A DNA stretch of 64,000 bases from Seiridium cupressi. Lineage: Eukaryota; Ascomycota; Sordariomycetes; Amphisphaeriales; Sporocadaceae. Every line of letters begins with the position of its first letter. Position 1 is the stretch's first letter. Below the pieces are notes generated by a model. It was not told where the DNA came from, ran no database searches, and saw only the letters and a program-made list of their open reading frames with translations. The stretch lies in assembly GCA_036674765.1 (NCBI GenBank), contig JARVKI010000047.1, forward strand, positions 62,001 to 126,000, given 5' to 3'. A program made the position numbers and the translations under genes. This document shows positions 20,717 to 30,508 of this stretch, piece after piece.

Positions 20717-21954
20717 GGTCCCATCTTCTATCGCCCCTTTCGCACTTCGATTTAACCCTTCACCTCTATCTTTTTGCAAAGCGCTACTAAACCCACTCTT
20801 ATATATTGTGCTGTAGTGTTAGATTTTTCCCTTCTTATGGTTCACCGCCGCTCCTACGTTTTGTCTTCCTCGTAGTCTTCGTCACGTTGAAGCACAGACC
20901 ACGAGTTATGAACAGTGCTCTTGTCGACTAGCTCGAAAACAGCACGAAAAGAGATCAAGGGGCACTTACAAGAAACTGCAGTTCATAATTCTCTGGGTTG
21001 CTACTGAGTGCATTGAATGATACCGACGGGGATTAAGTTGTTTTGACGAAGATACTATTGCGATCCCAATCATCTACGATTCAAGTCTATTGCAGCCAAT
21101 GAAGAGAAATAGGGGTGTGCATGCATACATGTATGTTCAGAGAGGATAGACACATTACCATATCGCCGAGTCTTGATCGATTTTAAGCATGCATCGGCAG
21201 GTGGTACCTTTTGAGTACATCATCAAAATCAACCCTTTAGATTAATATTCCCAAACTGTTTTTGTCAGCGCGTTCAACAGCTTTAAATAGACTGATAAAA
21301 GCTTCGCTATCATATTAACTGAGTTCTACGTTTTGTTTCATAGTGTAGCTTTCCCAATTACACAGTCGGCGCAACTCGCTCATCGGTGAGCAACCTCTGG
21401 CAGTGAAGAGCATGGACTAGGCTCATCAGCCTTTACTCAATGATTGTGATAAAACTCGGAATTGCAGATCACTCAGGCGACAGTGGCAGCATCAAGAAAT
21501 ATAGTATACGCCATGGTGAAATCTAAAAAACACTGCTGCGAAGACTTGGCGAGCAGAGAATATATCCATTGAAAATGACCTGCTTTTCACGAAGGGAAGT
21601 ATCTACTGCCTGGTAAATAGGTTTGAAGCATGTTACGGATACCGTCGACTGTTAATACGCCCTTTGTTCTTTGGGGATCTTGATATATGGTCAAACGGGA
21701 AATGTATCTAGTGGCACATGGTGGATGATGGGATAGGGGATAAAGAACCCATACGATGTGACACCAATGAGCTACATCCTTTGTATACAATTCTCTTTGG
21801 TTAATTACTATAAAGAAACGGCTTACGAGCAAAAGTCGGACACGAGTGTATTGATCGATGAAAGACACCTTCCAAGATTAGGCTTTTCGGGTCTGATTCC
21901 ATCTTAGCTATAAATATCAATCCCTGCTAGGAACGCAATATAGAGGCTGCGATC
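20717..21954. other. Intergenic, no confident gene
   Basis: About 1.2 kb. No domain-bearing frame was found. Minus-strand frames around 21587-21868 have no family resemblance. Confidence 0.35.
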
Positions 21955-22323
21955 ATGGGCGAGCGGCACAGGCAGATGTGTCTCGAGGCACTCGACTTAT
22001 TGCTTGATACTCAAAGCGAAATCGTCTTCAAAATTGATGCGCACACCGGCAAATACGAGCGCCGCTTTTGGTTTGCTGATGGCCTGTATTTACGGTGCAT
22101 AAGTACACGAGAGGGCCTCCGAAACGTCAGCCTGCGGCATCGTGGCCTCGTTGATGTTCTCGAAGACATGGCTAGAAATGATGGGACACGGGGTCGGACC
22201 ATGGTCTATGGAATCGCTGCCTATTTTGGGATCCAAGGCGAGGAGGTCCCCAGGGAGGTTGCTAGCGAAGACCTTACAGATGATAGTTATTACCATGCGA
22301 GAAAGAGCCATAAGTGGTACTAG
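21955..22323 (+). CDS. Small hypothetical protein (122 aa)
   Basis: A single-exon frame starting ATGGGCGAGCGG and ending in TAG. It is rich in charged residues, with a helical-looking N-terminus (MCLEALDLLLDTQSEIVFKI), then RRFWFADGLYLR and a central EGLRNVSLRHRGLVDVLEDMA. No signal peptide, membrane segment or known domain is seen. Composition and codon use look coding, but there is no family match. It ends about 160 bases from the 3' end of the convergent MDR gene. Confidence 0.4.
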   Translation: MGERHRQMCLEALDLLLDTQSEIVFKIDAHTGKYERRFWFADGLYLRCISTREGLRNVSLRHRGLVDVLEDMARNDGTRGRTMVYGIAAYFGIQGEEVPREVASEDLTDDSYYHARKSHKWY

Positions 22324-22483
22324 GTATCTTTGGTAGTTACTTCGGGTTCTGTATAATAGTCTGATAACAGTCTGAACACTTTTAATTCTCCCGGATTGAC
22401 TTGTGAGCATATAACATAATTGTATTCATCTCCGGGCAACAAAAAGCTAAATAAACGGCTTCATAGAGCTACACAAGACTGCT

Positions 22484-23557
22484 CTACGTGTCGAATGGCT
22501 TGATAACCACTTTCTGGCCCGAGACGCCGTCTTTGTTCTTCTTCAATGCTGTTTCAATCGCCGCAAGGCCGCCGGGGATGACGAGAGGGCGGTTTGGCTG
22601 GTATAACCCTTTTGCAACATAACCTTCCTCGCCTCCAAGGCTCTTCCACAATGGCTCACTCAAATACCGAAGCTCTGGCTTGCTGCCCATACCCCAGACA
22701 GGCTTGACCGAGGTCTTCGGCTCTTGAGCAGCCTGCTTCTTGATTTCGTCATCAGCGTTATTCTGTGTCTCGTAGACATGAGTATGCTTGGTTTTGGTAG
22801 CTTGCACGATCTTGACCCCAAGCATGAGGGTCTCCTTTGTAGAAATGGCATCGTGGACAAAGACCAGTGGCAAGTCACCGATGGCCGATGCAAAATCTGC
22901 GGGTTCCGATTGCTTTGATCGATCAAGAACAACGTCCGCACCAAGGCCCCTGAGGTACTCCGCATGCGCAGCGCTCGAGCTGGTAACAATTTTGGAGAAG
23001 CCGGAGAGCTTGGCTAGTTGGATAGAGTATTGGCCGACGGAGGAGCTACCACCGAGAATGACGATTGCCTTGCCCTTGCCAGTCTCCCTGCCGCCCTCCT
23101 CCCACGGAGGAGTAAGGCCGTGTCCCGTTGCTTTGTCATAAAATGCAACGAGCACCGCAATGGAAGCAAGGCTGATTCCGCTAGCTTGCTCATCGCTGAT
23201 ATTCTCGGGCGTCTTGGCAACGAGAGCTGCCGGCATCTTGCAGTATTGTTGGAAAGTCGAGGAGTCGTATTTTCCTATGATGCCCTGGAAAAACACTCGG
23301 TCTCCCTCGGCAAAGCCAGAGACCTCCGGCCCAACAGCAGCAATTTCGCCGGCTGCATCGGAGCCAGCTACGGCGGGAAACTTCTGCAAGAGGAATTTGT
23401 AATCGCGTATCTTCCAGTCCACTGGGTTTATTGCCGTTGCGGTAATCTTGATAGCAACCTCGCCTTTCTCAAGGGGTGCCAGAGATCGATCAGCGACGAC
23501 ATTCTGAGCTCCCTCCTCGAGCATCACAGCCGCCTTGAAGGTTTCCGGGACACCCAT
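22484..23557 (-). CDS. Medium-chain dehydrogenase/reductase (zinc-independent, enoyl reductase-like)
   Basis: A single-exon 357-aa NAD(P)H-dependent oxidoreductase. The N-terminal GroES-like domain has INPVDWKIRDY and PAVAGSDAAGEIAAVGPEV. The Rossmann domain carries a GGSSSVGQYSIQLAKLSG nucleotide-binding motif near residues 170-190, followed by GLGADVVLDRS. The structural-zinc Cys cluster of classical alcohol dehydrogenases is absent. This matches the fungal MDR group that includes trans-acting enoyl reductases and toxin-tailoring or stress-response reductases. The substrate cannot be inferred, as no biosynthetic cluster surrounds it. The start at 23557 gives a standard family N-terminus. 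Confidence 0.85.
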   Translation of the reverse strand: MGVPETFKAAVMLEEGAQNVVADRSLAPLEKGEVAIKITATAINPVDWKIRDYKFLLQKFPAVAGSDAAGEIAAVGPEVSGFAEGDRVFFQGIIGKYDSSTFQQYCKMPAALVAKTPENISDEQASGISLASIAVLVAFYDKATGHGLTPPWEEGGRETGKGKAIVILGGSSSVGQYSIQLAKLSGFSKIVTSSSAAHAEYLRGLGADVVLDRSKQSEPADFASAIGDLPLVFVHDAISTKETLMLGVKIVQATKTKHTHVYETQNNADDEIKKQAAQEPKTSVKPVWGMGSKPELRYLSEPLWKSLGGEEGYVAKGLYQPNRPLVIPGGLAAIETALKKNKDGVSGQKVVIKPFDT

Positions 23558-24661
23558 GCTCGCAGGATTCTGCTCGTCGTGTAAAAGCAGCCGATACGTA
23601 TTATATGGAAGACACCAGGAGTGTTGACTATGGGGTGGAATGAACTGAACACCGTAGATTACAACAAATAGCTATAGATCTCAGACACGGGATCTAATAG
23701 AGGCTAACGGCGAAGTATTTTTATGCGTCCCATTGTCTTCGTCATCATGCTTAATAATGCAAGCTGGCGGGGCATGCCCCTCATCTAATAGAATATGTAA
23801 GCAGCCCATTTTGGAAGCAGCAGCGATGGCTTCATTTCGAGGTATAGAATATCCTGCTCTGTCAACAAAGTAATATAGTAGACATTTGTATCAAACCCAA
23901 TAGCAAACGCAGTGAGCACTATAATCATGGGTAAGCATAGCTGTAGACGTGTAATCCCGATACCAAACGGGCTCCGACCAAGGTGGCAGCGGACTGCTGA
24001 CAGTGGGGTACTGCAGACCCCGGCGGCCAAGTCTCAGTGGAGTGCGTACAATGTAGCTACGAGCGAGTCAATGTCGTGATCGACAGTCGTACGTTCCCTG
24101 TCGAAAAAGATGAATTGAATTTGCTTTTAACAACTAGACAGAACTGGGATATTCCCATAGGCATCTCAGAGGTCCATGTATGTGCAATGGTGCGCTTCTT
24201 CTCTTCGAGCTCGATAAGATGGCATCAACAACTCGATGAGGGATGCTGCTGTATGGTAGATGAAGTTCATGTGGCTCGCAATTAGGTTCTTGATTTGCAG
24301 CTCATGGACAGACTCCAGCATTAGTATTGCGTTTGAAAAAGGGCAATCTGCAGTCCCATGTGTTACAGTTGTGTACATTACAATGTATTGTAGCCAGTCA
24401 TGACGGAACTACCTAATGTATCAACGTACATAGTCAGAGTTTCCCGCTATGAGCGAGTAGCGGCATCGCAACGGCTTGGTAGCACACCATGCCCCGGGGA
24501 TTTGCGTAGGCATCAAGCTGCGACATCCATCTGCACTGCCCCAAGGCATGGCTTCTGGCGGCCCGACGCACGTTCAGCATCTACAAACTTCACTGATACT
24601 TCAATAAGCACCATGATTTGCAGAGAGAAAGGCATTGCTACATAAGTGTTAGCTGTTCAAG
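23558..24661. other. Intergenic, no confident gene
   Basis: About 1.1 kb between two divergent units: the MDR gene promoter on the left and the leader of the HET-like gene on the right. Short open frames (for example 24037-24285) have no recognisable domain. Confidence 0.35.
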
Positions 24662-26738
24662 ATGTAGAGACATGATGATGACGACAAGGACCAGACCCTT
24701 TCCGAGCTGGCGCGACATCATGACAAGCCCATCATCAACCTTCTGCTTGAGATCCAGGAGCACCAAGAACGTCGGGGCAAGGATTTACGCTTGCTTCAAA
24801 ACCTCGAGTGTTTTTATCCAAAGTCCAATCGCAAGCGGAAACGAGCATCATTGGCAGAGCATTTTGATGATAATGAATCAGAACCGCACACGTCGCTATT
24901 CCGCAGCGATCCTGTAAATGCCTATAATGAACCCAACTATGTGGCGATATCATGGTGCTGGACACTGCGCGGCGAAAAGGGTGCTGGAAAACTGAGCAAC
25001 GCTTATGAGCTCGAGACAAGGGATGGGCAATGGGTACGGCCACGACTTCGGGATCGCATATTCGATCGTGTTGTCAGGTATATGCAAAACTTTGACGTGG
25101 AGCTGCTTTGGATCGACAAATACAGCATCCCACAGCGTGTCTGTGAAGCTGCATTTGACTGCGATCATGACCGATGCATTCGGAAAAGAGAAAGTCTACA
25201 GGCCATGGACCTGGTTTACAAACACAGCCGACATCCAGTAGGCTTGCTAGAACAGCAACTGGAAAATGAAGAGGACCTGGCCCTTTTGGCATTACTCCTT
25301 GATGGCGGGATGGTAGGCCAGGCACCACGGGCACAGCGGTTCTGGCTTCCGAAAGGGTCAGATACTAGAGCAGCCAAGAAGGCACTCAAGCTAGTACAAC
25401 GACTGACAAGCGACGTGTGGTGGAAACGAGCCTGGATATTCCAAGAGAACTACAGGAGCGGAGCTGGTATGACACTACTTCTTGGACATTCCCATCATCT
25501 GGAAAAAAACCAAACGGACACACGGAATTTTTGGTGACGTGTTTGGTGAGCTTTGCATCAACTCTGTGGATTTCTCGTATGAAGCTACTCGTCTTTGTCT
25601 TGCCCTGAATGGTTCGAAAGGCTTAGGATCGGAGGAGAAAGATGCCATCACTCAGATTCTCAGCGCTGCTGGGAGATACACGATCTTACTACGAGGGTCA
25701 AGCTCCATGTCGCCGAGTATCGTACCGAACATTGAGCAAAGGGACATTGGCAATGTCTGGGATCGCATCGCAATCGTGGCAAACTGCTGCAAGTATTCTA
25801 TTCGATTGGATGAACTATCATTGAAAGAGCAGGGCTTTAGTCTCGGCCTCTCAATGTTGGCCATGTTCCTCTTGAATGGAGAGATACTTTATAATGATCC
25901 CTTTGAGATGGACAAACATTTCGAGCGATACACAGTTTCTCAATTACTCAAGATGCAATCCTTCAAAGGCTTTCACTATCCTGCCGACAAGTACAGCCTA
26001 ACCTTCAACAAGGGATGTCGATTCACGAATGTGGAGCTAAAGGAGGATGGCATTCTGACAAAGGGTCACCTTTGGAAGTTAGGTCCAATCATTGATACAT
26101 CGACTTTCCCCGAAAATATTCCATGGATTGATAATAAAGATGGTATCCTCAGCTTACATCAGAGGAGACGGTTGTTACAGCTTACAAATGAACTACGATT
26201 GTTGTCACACAAATACCTTGCTGATCAGCTCGACTTGTTTCTAAAGCAAGATGCCGAAAATGTCATAAATGAGGATCTCACATGAAGCTCCTTTTCTCAA
26301 GACTACATGAGGCGAATGGCCGTCGAAATTGTTGCATCTATTGACGAAGGCAAAATACTGAGGCTCGGACACCTTTCGGCTTCGTCAAAAGGCGGGAGCG
26401 CTTACAGTGCCATATTTACCTGGGGAAATGATAGCTGTGAGCCCTTGAAGGTAGACAGCCACTCCATCAAGCATGTGCCCATCCAGAAGGTTATCTCGTG
26501 TGTTTTCACAGCCTCATGGCCTCGGGAAGATGGTTGGGAAGTGTACGACGCAAACGACATTGATCGCCATGTCTCCCTCGAAGTTACACAGATGGAGGGA
26601 CACGAAGAGCAAGACCAGCTTCCTCGACTGTATACCCGCCGTTGGCGACCAGGATTATGCTTCTTCAGGGGCTGCCCAAGGGAAGATGTCCTCTTCCCAT
26701 GGCCTCCAGGATTGAAGGACATGAAGCCTGATGCTTGA
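24662..26738 (+). pseudogene. Heterokaryon-incompatibility (HET) domain gene with three lesions
   Basis: HET domains act in fungal non-self recognition and cell death. Typical motifs are present: YVAISWCW near 24940, LLWIDKYSIPQ near 25110, the segment ESLQAMDLVYKHS, and KRAWIFQENY near 25430. A C-terminal region follows, with FKGFHYPA, DANDIDRHVSLEV and YTRRW...CFFRG. Three breaks are seen. The only in-frame ATG (24662) is followed directly by TAG (24665-24667). An A7 run at 25503-25509 moves the frame by one base, while one A fewer would keep it open. TGA at 26283-26285 lies before SSFSQDY in an otherwise continuous frame. The protein is therefore probably not made in full. An upstream exon replacing the ATG-TAG start cannot be excluded. 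Confidence 0.7.
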
Positions 26739-27888
26739 TTTAGACTCCACTAGGAGTCAGAGCGATCTTCGCCTGCACCATGCGGCTCCGGTCACGAAGC
26801 CCGCTTAGTCAAGGTCGTATTAGGCATATAGTTCTTTCAAACACCTCCGCAATATCCGTTCCTTGGATCTAAGCATCGAACCAACGTTCAATCTCGCGAT
26901 TGCACCAAATCGAGCCATGGTTACTACGGAACCCATCCGGGCAAGGGACCGGTTCCATACAGTTCCCTGCTGGCAGGGCGGGGAACTTGGCATATACCCC
27001 CTGCCGGCGTATAGCCAGTCACAACACACGAAAATCGAATCACTCGGTCGGTTACCGCGGCCTCAAGCCTTAAGCGACTAGGGCCTTACAGGGAAGAGGC
27101 GGGGGAGAAATCATAATGAAAATAACCTTAGCTTTTTGCTTTGAAGTCCTTTTTTTGCTTCTGAACACGATATCACCTGATACTTCTGTGTCAGCGATTG
27201 CCGACTCAACACCATTCGGTGATTTGTTGAATTTCTGGCACAGTCCACCAAATATATACCATGATCTGAATGGCCCGAGTTACAAAGATGCTTGGTTAGC
27301 AAAACAAAACCTGGTATGCGCATAGTAGGATTCTATAGTCGAAGGCACTGACCGTTCCCACTTCCCACTTTACCGGACGCTCTCTGAATACTTTTTTTTT
27401 CTCTTTAACTTTGTAGTGACGAAATCTATGAGCCCCTTGAGCTTGTGACTTGGGTCGTCGTACGCGTCTAGATTTATCTTACAGAGCCAAGACTGGAACT
27501 AATGCGTATCTCGAAAGTTATCCCGGCCGCGGTGCTGACCAAAGTCTTTGTGTGTAGAGCGCACTGCTACGGAATGTAACCCTTGATTCACGGTAATTTA
27601 TCCGACCCTCTGGACACCTCGACAGCGTCGTATTGTACCACATGTTGGGCGCATGGCATAGACTGGCGATGTGGCTAGGATCTGCATGCCGTGACCGCTT
27701 AGACCCCTGGTTGCATTCATCCTTCGGTCTAGAATGTCCTACTTCATACAGTACGGGCCAAGGACATTTATGGAAGGTCAAACATGTGGAGTCCCTGGAG
27801 TATAAAGCTTCTCAATCTTCGGGAGTGAACGCTTGCAAGTGCTTGATGTTCTGTATCGAAGTAATATCACGATCGTTGCTCGTTCACA
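26739..27888. other. Intergenic; one tiny secreted-like frame, low support
   Basis: About 1.15 kb. A 69-codon frame at 27116-27325 begins with a hydrophobic, signal-peptide-like stretch (MKITLAFCFEVLFLLL) but has no other support. Bases 27780-27888 form the leader of the secreted dioxygenase-like gene. Confidence 0.3.
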
Positions 27889-29310
27889 ATGATTTTCACT
27901 TCCAAACTCGCGGCTGTTTCAGGCCTTGCTCTGTCCATTGCCTCTCTTGGAGCTGCTCACCCTGGTGAAGGGCATGAGAAACGCATGGAGGAAGCAAACA
28001 ATGCCCGTATGGTTGCGTCCATCAATGCAAGAGCACTAGAAACTTGCAACAACCGGCCTGAGGTGAAAGCTAGAAAGCAGCGCGCAATTGCTCGTAGAGA
28101 GGCTACTTTCGATCGTCTGCGCGAGAAGCGGGGTCTCAAAGATGGTATATGCTCCTCTGAACATCTAGCCAGTATATAATCATGACTGACTAACTGCCAT
28201 AAGAATCGTTCGTCCACAGACGAGACGACGCGGCATTCCAGAAATGGGCCGCCCTGGATCACAATAAGACCGGCATCGTTGACTTTAACGAAGACACACC
28301 TCCAGAGGAGCTTTTCGCATCCAACATGAGCTGTATCCTTGCCCCGGATAACGCCAATGGGCCATACTTTGTCTACCAAGAGCTCATCCGACAGGATGTC
28401 ACAGAGGACCTTGAGGGTATTCCGCTCCACCTCGAATTCCAGTTCATCGATGTGAACACGTGCGAACCGGCCGACGTTTTGATTGATATTTGGTATGTAT
28501 TCTCTTGGATCATTTCCTTCTTCTTGAACCACATCCATTTCGAGGTAGAAGCAAAACATCGAGAGCCAGACACTCCCGAGATCTATTGTAGAACTCCAAG
28601 AACCTATCCGATGAGAAATTGCTAACCACGATTGGATATCAGGTCCTGCAACACCACCGGTCAATATAGCGGAATAAGTGCAGACGGCCAGGGCGGCCTT
28701 GACTCAACCTATCTTCGTGGCGTACAAGTCACTGACGAAGAGGGTGTCGTAAATTTCGATACCCTGTTCCCTGGACACTACGAAGCCCGCGCTTCGCACC
28801 AGCATATCATTGCGCATGTTGGTTCAGAGGGTATGTGACATCTGCCCAGAGCGAGGATCAACCACTAACCCAGGTGCAGTTCTCGACAACGGAACTTACA
28901 CCGGCGGCGTCGTCGCCCATCTGTCCCAACTGTTCTTTGACCAAAAGCTCATTGATCTCGTCGAGGCTCTGCCCCCATACAACACGAATCAGATTGCACT
29001 GACTCCGAACATCGAGGACGCGTTCGCCGGCTACGGTGCGACTGAGGAGTATGATCCCTTCATCAACTACATTGTTCTAGGCAACGACGTGTCCGCCGGT
29101 CTTTTCGCTTGGGCCGAGCTTGCCCTCAATACTGTACGTGGATGCCCCTTATATGATTATTGAATATTCAACTGACAAAGCCGACTTGTATAGAGCTCAA
29201 ACTGGGACTACTATGCCCCTTACGCGTCCATCTGGAAACCCGATGGTGGGGTGGATAATCCGGCTTTCAACATCTCTGTTGTCGGGACTCCGCCACCGAC
29301 TCACGGATGA
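27889..29310 (+). CDS. Secreted intradiol ring-cleavage dioxygenase-like protein
   Basis: Exons 27889-28144, 28204-28492, 28643-28830, 28874-29133 and 29194-29310 give 369 aa. Residues 1-23 form a signal peptide ending near GAAHP. The catalytic-type fold carries candidate Fe(III) ligands: Tyr in NGPYFV, Tyr in PGHY, and two His in ASHQH. It also has the TYLRGVQVTDEEG strand that precedes them. Intradiol enzymes cleave catechols between the hydroxyls, and extracellular fungal forms are linked to aromatic or plant-phenolic breakdown. Intron 3 is only 43 bases; a second acceptor six bases downstream would remove Gly-Ala, so the exact start of exon 4 is uncertain. The other introns have clear donors (gtatat, gtatgt, gtacgt). 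Confidence 0.85.
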
Positions 29311-30508
29311 GGCGACTAGTAGGAGATGGATTTCCTGGGACCCCAACTGAAGAGGCCATAACTCTTACTTCGGATTCTATGATACTTTCACCCCATTGGT
29401 CTAGTCCTTGACTCATCTTGTTATGTTTATGAATACTCAAATATGTGTCCACACTACCGATTTATGCCACCTGAGTCGTGATCGATCCCTGGCAGTTCTA
29501 TCCGCAGTCGGTGCGGCTCGAGTTGCTCGTATGTCCACGAAAATGACGCCCGTGTCTTACTCTACTGCGAAATCACGCGTTGATGCTTAGTATAGGCTGA
29601 TACTGGCACATTTTACTAGTTTGTGTGGCCGCTCAGTCGGCTTGTTTTTGGTGTTTGTCGTAAGCTTGCCAAGACCGGTCTGTATTCTATCATTGGGGAG
29701 AATGCTGATATACGGCCAATGCATCTGCAACCAACGTAAGTAATGCTGGTTGCGTAGCGTGAAATAACTATACTGGTTGTTTCGATATATTTCTTGAATA
29801 GTTCCGACTCCAAGCCGTCTGGTGTGGCACAAGATGCAGATTGATAGCACATATCTAATGGAAACTATGTTGAATGCCGTGACTGCAGGGCGTAGGATCA
29901 TTTTTGCCCAATGCATAATGGACTGCAGCAGCTCTTCGGCAATTCTTTTCAAGTGAAAGGTCCAAAGGTCCCATACGATCATGTCAACGAGGTCGGAACA
30001 AGCCTTGATGATCTCGCATCCCTTACTGACCAAGCGACATCTGCCTCGTTAAAGCCGTTCTAGTCTGCCAGACTCCCGGTCTACCTGATAGCTCCCACGG
30101 ATGGCGAAGTACTCTTCGTTGATTATGCTCGTGCCCCCATTACAATGTGGCCACTGTCACGAAATATCTGAAGCAAGGATACTAAGGGCCATTCCCCGTA
30201 GTATATACTCGGCAGCAGTGGCTCTTCTCTCAGAATCGGGCTCAAAGGATCCCTCTGGATGTGACTCTGTGGTCGAGAATTAAAAAGGGGGTTGAATCCC
30301 CGTAAAGCAACCCTTCGCCCAGTTCTCTCGTGTATGATGAGGTGGGCTGCTCGAAGACAATCGCCACACAATCAAAGATGAATCGTTTCCCTTATGGCCC
30401 AACTCTGCTTGGATGATCTGTAATATTCTCCCTTCAATTCACATTACTAGAAACTACCTTCGAGGCTTTAAACTTTTGGTCGTGCACGCGTGTTCATGAG
30501 GAGAGCCT
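29311..30508. other. Intergenic, no confident gene
   Basis: About 1.2 kb between the 3' ends of two convergent genes. A 148-codon minus-strand frame (30033-29587) has Trp- and Leu-rich content that could be decayed coding sequence, but no family is recognised. Confidence 0.3.

Noticed and set aside
24620..24668. Upstream 5' exon for the HET gene ending at the gatgtag acceptor-like site
   Set aside because: Possible, but no donor with a coding exon before it could be identified, so it is mentioned only as an alternative.
25502..25510. Programmed -1 frameshift at A AAA AAC in the HET gene
   Set aside because: The heptamer is a textbook -1 slippery site, but the coding sequence resumes in the +1 frame, so slippage there would not restore it. 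An indel in the A run is simpler.
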